A stretch of 9,299 nt of DNA from Euryarchaeota archaeon UBA121 (GTDB lineage: Archaea; Thermoplasmatota; Poseidoniia; Poseidoniales; Thalassarchaeaceae): assembly GCA_002499865.1 (NCBI GenBank), contig DANL01000065.1:16857-26155 (forward strand). Direction: 5' to 3'. Positions 1 through 6,080 of the stretch are shown here, one piece after another (positions within the stretch are counted from its first letter, which is position 1; every line of letters begins with the position of its first letter). A program made the position numbers and the translations under genes. The notes under the pieces are model-generated. The model worked only from the letters and a program-made list of their open reading frames with translations, was not told the DNA's origin and made no database searches.

Positions 1-257
1 TGCTAGTTAGTATGGGACTAGGAGTAATACTTGGCCTTGCAATATCCGAGTCTTTCAACGGGTTTTTCGGAGTCTTTGGATACATCTTCCAGATTTTCCT
101 AGGTCAAAGCGCTCCGATAGACAGAGATTTAGTCTGGCCATGGACTGAGCTGATACTCGTCAACGCTTCCGTCCTAGTCGCTGTCGTGATCGCATTGCTT
201 TTCACCACAAGAAGGGCGCTGAAGTCCGATCTTGCCATAGTTCTGAAGGGGGAATAA
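1..257 (+). CDS. FtsX/MacB-type ABC transporter permease, C-terminal fragment
   Basis: Only the last 84 or so residues are in the window. The frame is open to the left edge (codons CTA GTT AGT precede the first ATG at 12), so that ATG is internal. Two membrane segments are visible, one at the left edge and one just before the C-terminus, which ends TRRALKSDLAIVLKGE. A last helix followed by a basic 'RRAL..D...L+GE' tail is typical of FtsX-like permeases of the MacB/LolC class. The stop lies 4 bases before the ATPase start, so the two genes almost certainly form one operon and one transporter. In this family the permease does not pump across the membrane alone; it couples ATP hydrolysis to extraction or export of lipids, peptides or proteins. 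The substrate cannot be read from this fragment. Confidence 0.8.
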   Translation, partial: LVSMGLGVILGLAISESFNGFFGVFGYIFQIFLGQSAPIDRDLVWPWTELILVNASVLVAVVIALLFTTRRALKSDLAIVLKGE

Positions 258-261
258 TACA

Positions 262-1257
262 ATGGACGAAAGCTTGGTAATACTGGAAGCCAAAAATATG
301 TACCATATCTACGAGAGCCTGAGTCTCGAGGGGAATGTTGTCGCCTTGAGAGGCCTCAATGTCAGAATCAAGGAAGGCGAGGCCGTAGCTGTAATCGGAC
401 CCTCTGGATCAGGCAAGTCTACTCTTCTGAAGTGCCTAGGAGGTCTAATGAAACCATCATCTGGTTCAGTTTCCTTAGGAGGCAGGGAGATGATTAGGAT
501 GACTGGTAACGAACTAGTAAAACTACGCCAAGAAACAGTTTCTTTCATCTTCCAAGACTCAAATTTACTTCCGGATCTAAATGCGTTAGATAATGTTGCA
601 CAACCACTCAGGCACCAGGGGGTGATGCCAGGTCCAGCTAGAGCCAAGGCAATGGAGCTACTTGAGAAACTAGCGATGGGAGATAGGTGGATGGGAATGC
701 CGGAGCAACTTTCTGGAGGAGAGCAACAACGAGTAGCTATAGCCAGGGCACTAATTACCAATCCAAAGCTAATTCTGGCCGATGAGCCCACCGGTGCATT
801 GGATCCTATAACCAGCAGGGAGGTTCTAGAGCTGTTCGAAAAGCTGCATGAGGAAGAGAATGTGGCATTCTTGCTGGTGACTCACAACAGGGACGTGGCA
901 TACTTCTGTGAGAGGTCCTTAGAGCTTAGAGACGGAAGGTTCGTCGCGCAACATGGAACCGATTTCGATATGGCGGATCTCTCAGAGACTAGAGAACTAA
1001 TTATAGATGAAACCGGGACAATAACACTACCTCCGGATCTGCTTCTAAAGCTAGGTGGTCCGGGTAGATTCGATGTCCCTGATGCGGATAGAGATTCCCT
1101 GAAGCTGGAGAGAGTTGAGGACGAGAGAATAGAGGTATCTTCCAAGACTAAGAGAGTACTAGCACCAATCTGTCCTGCTTGTAATCATGACTACTCAGAC
1201 TCAACAGATCAGCTGTGTCCTGAATGTGGTTCCAGTAGGCCCATGATTCAAGCCTGA
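262..1257 (+). CDS. ABC transporter ATPase (LolD/MacB class) with C-terminal zinc ribbon
   Basis: This 331-residue nucleotide-binding subunit is the partner of the permease just upstream. Motifs are all intact: Walker A GPSGSGKST (46-54), Q-loop Q98 in FQDSNLLP, signature LSGGEQQR (150-157), Walker B LILADEP ending in catalytic E175 (170-176), D-loop ALD (179-181) and switch H208. The FQDSNLLP Q-loop and the overall pattern match the LolD/MacB/FtsE group. A usual subunit of this group ends near residue 230; here about 100 residues follow. Residues 245-275 (IIDETGTITLPPDLL and on) resemble an AbrB-like swapped-hairpin strand segment. Residues 304-322 form a zinc ribbon, C304-x2-C307-x11-C319-x2-C322. 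A GGGGG run (248-252) nine bases before the ATG could serve as ribosome binding site. The 3' end overlaps the convergent tyw1 gene by 10 bases. The ATPase call is firm; the role of the extension is unknown. Confidence 0.95.
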   Translation: MDESLVILEAKNMYHIYESLSLEGNVVALRGLNVRIKEGEAVAVIGPSGSGKSTLLKCLGGLMKPSSGSVSLGGREMIRMTGNELVKLRQETVSFIFQDSNLLPDLNALDNVAQPLRHQGVMPGPARAKAMELLEKLAMGDRWMGMPEQLSGGEQQRVAIARALITNPKLILADEPTGALDPITSREVLELFEKLHEEENVAFLLVTHNRDVAYFCERSLELRDGRFVAQHGTDFDMADLSETRELIIDETGTITLPPDLLLKLGGPGRFDVPDADRDSLKLERVEDERIEVSSKTKRVLAPICPACNHDYSDSTDQLCPECGSSRPMIQA

Positions 1258-2264
1258 GGAAGTAGGAACCTCTGTGGCTTGGCTATACCGAGGTCCTTGG
1301 GTAGCTCCGTTTTGGCTATGGGGAGCTCGACTGGAATCATCTCCTTTCCTATGAGGGCGACTCTGCTCTCCCTCCTGTCTGAAAGAACCTCCCGTCCAAC
1401 CATTGGCGCCAGTCTTTCAGAGAATTCTAGAATCTCTTGATGAGTTGGCATATTCTCAATTGAAAGATTGTTTCTGCTATTTCCCACATTGACATAACCC
1501 TTCGCCTCGATGAAATCAGGATCAGCAATATTATCCAGTCTAGCGTAGTCTTCGTGGAATCCCATAGACTCGTGTTTGATCAGCGTATGCCTACAAACCG
1601 TTCTCGTATCCAGACTAGGCAATAATTCCAGAGTCTCTTCAAGCTTGTGAAAGGCCCCTTGGTCAAATTTAGGTTTGCATAGCCTGTCGAAAATCTCCTT
1701 GTTAGGGGCATCTACTGAAACATAGAGCTGAGTGGGCAGTGGGTCAAGATTCTCAATTACCTTCGGGAGGCTCCCATTGGTCACTAGGAAAGTGGACGTT
1801 CCATGATTGTGACAAACCTCCAAGAATTCACCTAATCTTGAATACAGCGTAGGCTCACCGTTCAGAGAAATAGCAACATGCTTAGGATTCTGAGCATCAA
1901 GAAACTTCTCCTTGTCCGCCTTCGGATTGCCTCCAAAGCCCGTTAGAAGTCTTCTGTGGGCTTTCACAGACTCTAGATACAACTCATATGGGTCATCGTC
2001 AATCTTGTTGAGCGAATCGGAATGAGGCTCTCTCCAGCAGTAGGTGCATCCAAGATTGCATGTATCCACATTTGGTGCCATCTGCATACATCCGTGACTT
2101 TCTATTCCGTAGAATGTGCCCTTGTAGCAAGAACGATCTGCAATTAGACTCTGCTTGGTCCAATGGCATACTTTCACGCCACCATGCTCGCCTACCAGCT
2201 GATATTTCTGCTTGGAGAGCTTTGCCGCTATTCTAGGCTCTATCTTGGTCACGTGTCCTTGCAT
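1248..2264 (-). CDS. tyw1: 4-demethylwyosine synthase TYW1, radical SAM tRNA-Phe modification enzyme
   Basis: It catalyses condensation of N1-methylguanosine-37 of tRNA-Phe with a two-carbon unit from pyruvate, giving tricyclic 4-demethylwyosine. Residues are numbered from the ATG at 2264 (338 aa). The radical-SAM cluster motif is C69-NLG-C73-TY-C76. Three further cysteines, C33, C46 and C59, precede it with spacings 13, 13 and 10, the same as C26/C39/C52/C62 of the Methanocaldococcus jannaschii enzyme, where they bind the second [4Fe-4S] cluster. K48 in CYKGTFYGIES matches the lysine proposed to bind pyruvate. SLNGEPTLY (133-141) is the family's SAM-binding glycine motif. There is no flavodoxin domain, as in archaea and unlike eukaryotic TYW1. 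A GTG at 2276 would add four residues; GGGG shortly before the ATG slightly favours 2264. The stop overlaps the end of the ABC ATPase gene. This gene is the main reason to call the window archaeal. Confidence 0.95.
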   Translation of the reverse strand: MQGHVTKIEPRIAAKLSKQKYQLVGEHGGVKVCHWTKQSLIADRSCYKGTFYGIESHGCMQMAPNVDTCNLGCTYCWREPHSDSLNKIDDDPYELYLESVKAHRRLLTGFGGNPKADKEKFLDAQNPKHVAISLNGEPTLYSRLGEFLEVCHNHGTSTFLVTNGSLPKVIENLDPLPTQLYVSVDAPNKEIFDRLCKPKFDQGAFHKLEETLELLPSLDTRTVCRHTLIKHESMGFHEDYARLDNIADPDFIEAKGYVNVGNSRNNLSIENMPTHQEILEFSERLAPMVGREVLSDRRESRVALIGKEMIPVELPIAKTELPKDLGIAKPQRFLLPQA

Positions 2265-2337
2265 GATGATCCCCACTCCGTATCCCGCAGAGGGGACGTG
2301 TCGAGGAGCCTGCGTATGAGTAAGTAGATATCAACCC

Positions 2338-2967
2338 TCACTCGTACTTAATTCCGGTACCATATGCAAAAATCTCCACTCCTCTGACACTATTCTTACT
2401 GTTCGATGATTGAGGAGTCATGTTAGCAGTATCTATTCTGACGTTAATGACCTCATCCCATCCTTCAGCTTCAGCTTGATCTCGTAATCTCTGCATAACC
2501 TCGGCCCTCCCCGCAGATATTACCTGCTGGAAAACAGTAACACTCCCTCCAATCAGATTGTTGAGGAATCCAATCATTAGATGCCAGTGACTTGGTCCGA
2601 ACACACCGTTGGCATGAACTAGTCCGACACTGGAGGCATTACTCCTATATCCGCCGTCAATGGTATTCAGAATCTCTCTTCCCTTCCTCTGTCTCAATGA
2701 CATTTTCCTCCGATTCGCATCTTCATGCATCCGTTCTACATTTCCACTGCTGGACACTGCCCCCCATAGGAACATTATTGGATAGACAATCGCCCAAATT
2801 ATCCCAAATAAAGCTAGGAGGATGAAGGGAAGTAAGAAAACGACAACTAACGGGAAACTCCTTCCGTCCCCCGTATCACTCTGAGCAGCCACATTAATCG
2901 AAAATACCAAAAATGCCAATATGGAAAATATGCAGAAGAATCTGAAATTGACAGCGGTGGTCTTCAT
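2338..2967 (-). CDS. Membrane-anchored YbjQ/DUF74-like protein
   Basis: The protein has 209 residues. Residues 9-28 form a hydrophobic N-terminal helix followed by VAAQS, which could be a signal peptide or anchor. A second long hydrophobic stretch covers about 39-70. A basic linker (about 77-98, RRKMSLRQRKGRE) leads to a divergent YbjQ-like domain from about 99 to the end. Recognisable parts are GFLNNLIGG, the helix GRAEVMQRLRDQAEAEGWDE, then VINVRID and the terminal EIFAYGTGIKYE. YbjQ-like proteins are small, oligomeric and of unsettled function, though often labelled heavy-metal binding. The frame extends to 3117, but that would overlap the upstream gene by about 140 bases and put an uncharacteristic 50 residues ahead of the hydrophobic helix. 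The ATG at 2967 has a Shine-Dalgarno-like AGGTG seven bases ahead. It lies ten bases after its likely paralogue, so the two are probably co-transcribed. Confidence 0.75.
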   Translation of the reverse strand: MKTTAVNFRFFCIFSILAFLVFSINVAAQSDTGDGRSFPLVVVFLLPFILLALFGIIWAIVYPIMFLWGAVSSSGNVERMHEDANRRKMSLRQRKGREILNTIDGGYRSNASSVGLVHANGVFGPSHWHLMIGFLNNLIGGSVTVFQQVISAGRAEVMQRLRDQAEAEGWDEVINVRIDTANMTPQSSNSKNSVRGVEIFAYGTGIKYE

Positions 2968-2974
2968 TGTTCCA

Positions 2975-2979
2975 CACCT
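2975..2979 (-). promoter_or_regulatory. Ribosome binding site that sets the start at 2967
   Basis: On the minus strand AGGTG lies seven bases before the ATG at 2967 and overlaps the TAG stop of the upstream YbjQ-like gene. This position supports 2967 over the in-frame start at 3117 and suggests translational coupling of the two paralogues. Confidence 0.5.
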
Positions 2980-3313
2980 ATTCGTATTTGACCGCAGTTC
3001 CGTAAGCGAATAGCTCGGCGGCTCCAGACGTGATAGCTGAGGTAGCGAATCTGACGTTGACAACTGCCGTGGCCCCAATTGATATCGCGTCCGCCACCAT
3101 TCTTCCGACTGCCTCATTGCGAGACTCCTGAAGAAGCTCGGTGTATTGAGTCAACTCACCACCTACAATATTCTTCAATCCGGCAAAGATATCCTTTCCA
3201 ACGTTTTTCGCCCTCACTGTCGATCCACTAACTACTCCCATCGCTTCGGTAATCACCTTGCCCGGGATAGTCTCCGTATTGACCACCAGGATGCCATTCA
3301 CTACTTGTTCCAT
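2978..3313 (-). CDS. YbjQ/DUF74 family protein, soluble
   Basis: This is a 111-residue, single-domain protein with no membrane helix, close to the usual YbjQ length of about 105. The family pattern is clear along its length: an N-terminal strand ILVVNTETIPGKVITEAMGVVSGSTV, then DIFAGLKNIVGGELTQYTELL, then a helix SRNEAVGRMVADAISIGATAVVNVRF, and the closing strand AAELFAYGTAVKYE. Family members form oligomeric rings; their function is not settled and nothing here narrows it. The closing FAYGTAVKYE is almost the same as FAYGTGIKYE in the next gene, which suggests the two arose by duplication. The ATG at 3313 is preferred; a TTG at 3322 would add three residues. Neither has a clear Shine-Dalgarno sequence. 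Confidence 0.85.
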   Translation of the reverse strand: MEQVVNGILVVNTETIPGKVITEAMGVVSGSTVRAKNVGKDIFAGLKNIVGGELTQYTELLQESRNEAVGRMVADAISIGATAVVNVRFATSAITSGAAELFAYGTAVKYE

Positions 3314-3370
3314 GAGGACCAATCTAGAGAGGAGGGCTCTTCAATGTAATGGCTTATCCATCCGAGAAGA

Positions 3371-3991
3371 CTATTCTCTTAGTACAACCTCTGGCTTGGA
3401 CTTCATGGATACTAGGGCCAAGATCGCGAGAAAAATCCCATTGCAAATGATTATCTGACCCCATCCGATTACTAGTGTTAGATTTTCTACGAAAGACAAG
3501 TCAATCATTTCAACGTCTTGGCTGTTCATAGTAAAATCCGGTATAACTCCAATTCTCATAAACATCCAAAAAAGTCCTGCGCCACCTATGGCATTAATCG
3601 CTATCCAAGATCCTACCAGCTTAATCCCAAGGTCCCTGTCACCTCTCCAAAGAACCAGGGTACTGAAGAGTCCAACAATTGCTAGGATCCCACTGTGTAG
3701 TCCCTGTATTTCCATAAGCCCTCCCAACTCATCGTAGTACTCAACTACCTCATCCCAGAATAATTCATTTTCCGACCATTCGGCTTTCTCCTCCTCAGAA
3801 CCATCCACTGGATAAGGTTCAACTTCCTCATAATCAGCTGGTAACAGCCTATCAATAATAATGGGAGATGCAATTGCAGAAATTGTTCCTAGAACCATGA
3901 AAAGCGTGATTATTCCCATGAAAATAGCTAGGCCCTTGAGCCACCAGGGCGAGGGTTCAGAGATTGGAGAGTACGGGGATTCTACCCTCAT
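3371..3991 (-). CDS. Four-helix membrane protein of unknown function
   Basis: I do not recognise a family for this 206-residue protein. It has about four membrane segments, near residues 18-46, 97-115, 122-147 and 171-195. Between the first two lies a strongly acidic loop (about 51-90) rich in Glu, Asp and Tyr, which probably forms a small exposed domain. The basic residues flanking the helices are few. It is the first gene of the minus-strand series that continues with the two YbjQ-like genes (57-base gap) and TYW1. Its ATG at 3991 lies about 27 bases from the centre of a TATA-like box, so the mRNA may be leaderless or nearly so. The reading frame is convincing because of its position and its coherent membrane-protein composition. 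Confidence 0.75.
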   Translation of the reverse strand: MRVESPYSPISEPSPWWLKGLAIFMGIITLFMVLGTISAIASPIIIDRLLPADYEEVEPYPVDGSEEEKAEWSENELFWDEVVEYYDELGGLMEIQGLHSGILAIVGLFSTLVLWRGDRDLGIKLVGSWIAINAIGGAGLFWMFMRIGVIPDFTMNSQDVEMIDLSFVENLTLVIGWGQIIICNGIFLAILALVSMKSKPEVVLRE

Positions 3992-4015
3992 AGATGTTCC
4001 AGAAAGAACTTACTA

Positions 4016-4023
4016 ATTATAAT
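4016..4023. promoter_or_regulatory. Palindromic TATA-like box shared by divergent genes
   Basis: ATTATAAT is its own reverse complement and sits in the short gap between two divergent genes. On the minus strand its centre is about 28 bases from the ATG at 3991, so a start site 25-27 bases downstream would give a leaderless or nearly leaderless mRNA. On the plus strand the same box would start transcription near 4045, leaving about 48 bases before the guaB ATG at 4094. The archaeal TBP box normally lies about 25 bases upstream of the start site. No transcript evidence is available. Confidence 0.5.
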
Positions 4024-4093
4024 GCACACTAACAAAATGACTCGAGGAGATAGGATAGAATCGTTCAAGTATCGATGCCATACGCCGTGCCTA

Positions 4094-5554
4094 ATGGCGC
4101 AAGACGAGTTACGACAGGCACTGACCTTCGATGACGTACTTCTAATGCCAGCTGAGTCTGCGGTTCTTCCCGCCGAAGTTGATATCTCAACAAGTTTGAC
4201 GAGTAAGATAGGACTCAAGATTCCAATAATATCTGCCGCGATGGATACAGTTACCGAGAGTGCTATGGCAATAGCCATGGCACAGGCCGGAGGAATGGGA
4301 GTGATTCATAGGAATATGAGTATCGAAGAGCAGGCAGAAGAAGTCGCCAGGGTCAAAAGATTCGAATCGGGACTAGTCCTCAATCCGGTTACTGTCTCCC
4401 CCGATATGACAATCGGAGAACTTAGGCAAATGAAAACAAAGTATGGTTTCTCTGGATTCCCAGTTGTCAATGGAGGGGGGAGACTCGCGGGCATCATCAC
4501 AAACAGGGATATCAGATTCGTAGAGGATGAGTCCTCCAAAGTATCTGAGATGATGACTAGTGAAATTGTCACCGTCACACAAGACTATGACCCAAAGGAG
4601 GCACAGAGCCTCCTACAACAGCATAGGATTGAGAAACTCGTCGTGATTGACGATGATGGTAACTGTGCGGGGATGATCACTGTCAGGGATATTCAGAGGA
4701 CTAGAGATCACCCAGTCTCTTGCAAGGATGACCAAGGGAGACTCAGAGTCGCTGCGGCTACCGGTACCGGGGAAGGAGGACTAAGTAGGGCACTAGCTCT
4801 AATCGACGCTGGAGCCGACGTAATTGTGATCGATACTGCCCATGGACATTCTCATGGAGTCATAGATACCGTGGCGATGCTGAGGAAGGCATCTCCTGAT
4901 TCAACAATTATAGCTGGCAACATTGCTACTGGAGCAGCGGCCGAGATGCTAATTGATGCTGGTGCTAATGCTGTCAAGGTAGGCATAGGTCCAGGCTCTA
5001 TTTGTACAACGAGGATAGTTTCCGGAGTGGGGGTACCACAGCTTACGGCCGTACAGAGTGTTGTCGAAGTCTGCAAGTCAAGGGGTATCCCAGTAATCGC
5101 TGATGGGGGGATAAAATACAGTGGAGATATTGCTAAGGCCATTGCAGCAGGAGCAGACTGTGTCATGATCGGGTCTCTTCTTGCAGGTACTGATGAGTCC
5201 CCTGGAGAGACCATACTCTATCAGGGACGATCGTACAAGGTCTACAGAGGAATGGGATCTGTTGGTGCAATGAGCAAGGGTGCTCATGACAGATACTTCC
5301 AGTCCGAGCAGGGAGATACTAGGAAGTACGTCCCCGAGGGTATTGAAGGAAGGGTTCCCGCCAGAGGCCCAGTAGAGAATGTCATTCATCAGCTCGTGGG
5401 AGGGCTGAGATCATCTATGGGATATACTGGAAATGGTAGTATTGCTGACATGAAGGAAGGTTGCGAGTTCGTTAGGATCACCAATGCAGGGCTATCCGAA
5501 AGCCACGTCCACGATGTCGAGATAACTCGCGAAGCCCCAAACTACAGGAGATGA
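4094..5554 (+). CDS. guaB: Inosine-5'-monophosphate dehydrogenase
   Basis: It oxidises IMP to XMP with NAD+, the first step specific to guanine nucleotide synthesis, in the cytoplasm. The 486-residue length is normal. The N-terminus LTFDDVLLMPAES (10-22) is the family start. Two CBS domains (about 95-142 and 153-201) are inserted in the TIM barrel and usually respond to purine nucleotides. The active-site loop GIGPGSICTTR (297-307) carries the catalytic cysteine C304 and the potassium-binding backbone. The IMP-binding ADGGIKYSGD lies at 336-345. The mobile flap includes the catalytic Arg-Tyr pair R400-Y401 in DRYFQ. The C-terminus ESHVHDVEITREAPNY is typical. The frame extends upstream to 4022, but that ATG overlaps the TATA-like box, and family alignment favours 4094. 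No Shine-Dalgarno sequence is obvious. It is followed within a few bases by msrA. Confidence 0.97.
   Translation: MAQDELRQALTFDDVLLMPAESAVLPAEVDISTSLTSKIGLKIPIISAAMDTVTESAMAIAMAQAGGMGVIHRNMSIEEQAEEVARVKRFESGLVLNPVTVSPDMTIGELRQMKTKYGFSGFPVVNGGGRLAGIITNRDIRFVEDESSKVSEMMTSEIVTVTQDYDPKEAQSLLQQHRIEKLVVIDDDGNCAGMITVRDIQRTRDHPVSCKDDQGRLRVAAATGTGEGGLSRALALIDAGADVIVIDTAHGHSHGVIDTVAMLRKASPDSTIIAGNIATGAAAEMLIDAGANAVKVGIGPGSICTTRIVSGVGVPQLTAVQSVVEVCKSRGIPVIADGGIKYSGDIAKAIAAGADCVMIGSLLAGTDESPGETILYQGRSYKVYRGMGSVGAMSKGAHDRYFQSEQGDTRKYVPEGIEGRVPARGPVENVIHQLVGGLRSSMGYTGNGSIADMKEGCEFVRITNAGLSESHVHDVEITREAPNYRR
5546..5550 (+). promoter_or_regulatory. Ribosome binding site ahead of msrA
   Basis: AGGAG lies inside the last codons of guaB. 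It is eight bases before the in-frame CTG at 5559, an ideal distance, and directly abuts an out-of-frame ATG at 5551. It suggests that msrA translation starts near 5559 despite the absence of a standard start codon. Confidence 0.5.
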
Positions 5555-5558
5555 TTCT

Positions 5559-6080
5559 CTGGAGGAGATCGTCCTTGGAGGAGGTTGCTTTTGGTGTGTC
5601 GAGGAGGCACTAATCGGACTGAGAGGAGTTTCCGAGGTTACTCCGGGATATTCAGGAGGACATGTTGAGAATCCCACCTATGAGCAGGTCTGTGGGAAGA
5701 GAACGGGCCATGCTGAGGTAGTCAAGGTGATTTTCGATCCATCAAAGATCGATAGAATATCACTTTTGGAGGTATTCTTCACATGCCATGACCCGACTCA
5801 GTTGAATAGACAAGGAAATGACATCGGACCTCATTACAGAAGTGTAATTTTCTACAATTCAGACTCTCAGAGAAGGGACTCAAATTCAGTGATAGAAGAA
5901 ATGAGTAATTTATATTCTAGTGAAATTGTAACTGAGGTTTCGCCACTCAAGAACTTCTATGTTGCAGAAAACTACCATCATGACTACTTTAAGAAAAACC
6001 CGGCGAATCCTTACTGTATGATGGTCGTGGCCCCAAAAATAGCTAAGACTAGAGCCAAACACGCCCATCTGTATGAGTGA
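5559..6080 (+). CDS. msrA: Peptide methionine sulfoxide reductase MsrA (non-standard start)
   Basis: It reduces methionine-S-sulfoxide in proteins and free methionine, a repair step after oxidative damage. From a CTG at 5559 the protein has 173 residues, a normal MsrA length. The catalytic motif is GGGCFWCVEE with nucleophile C10 and a second cysteine C13. PGYSGG follows, then TGHAEVVKVIFDP, NRQGNDIGPHYRSVIF (83-98), AENYHHDYF (136-144) and NPYCMMVVAPK with C153, a possible recycling cysteine. The in-frame region after the stop at 5523 has no ATG, GTG or TTG before 5727, and starting at 5727 would remove the catalytic cysteine. Either CTG at 5559 is the start, or one base is missing: an insertion near 5559 would join the frame to the ATG at 5551, which overlaps the guaB stop. 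The 3' end overlaps the next gene by 8 bases. Function is firm; the exact start is not. Confidence 0.88.
   Translation: MEEIVLGGGCFWCVEEALIGLRGVSEVTPGYSGGHVENPTYEQVCGKRTGHAEVVKVIFDPSKIDRISLLEVFFTCHDPTQLNRQGNDIGPHYRSVIFYNSDSQRRDSNSVIEEMSNLYSSEIVTEVSPLKNFYVAENYHHDYFKKNPANPYCMMVVAPKIAKTRAKHAHLYE

Noticed and set aside
309..791. Long minus-strand frame opposite the ABC ATPase
   Set aside because: It mirrors a gene with complete Walker and signature motifs, is Ser/Pro rich, and matches no protein pattern. Similar frames opposite guaB and the other genes were rejected for the same reason.
2287..2315. Inverted repeat CGCAG...CTGCG upstream of tyw1
   Set aside because: Only five base pairs match with a large loop, and no T-run follows; this is expected by chance.
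2968..3117. N-terminal 50-residue extension of the membrane-anchored YbjQ-like protein, from the in-frame start at 3117
   Set aside because: It would overlap the upstream YbjQ gene by about 140 bases in another frame. The ATG at 2967 has a ribosome binding site and begins directly at a hydrophobic leader.
4022..4093. N-terminal extension of IMP dehydrogenase from the ATG at 4022 or 4037
   Set aside because: The ATG at 4022 overlaps the TATA-like box. IMPDH normally begins close to the LTFDDVLL motif, which fits 4094.
5727..6080. Short msrA reading from the GTG at 5727
   Set aside because: The start would fall inside the conserved KVIFDP region and delete the GCFWC active site, though the in-frame upstream sequence encodes it perfectly.
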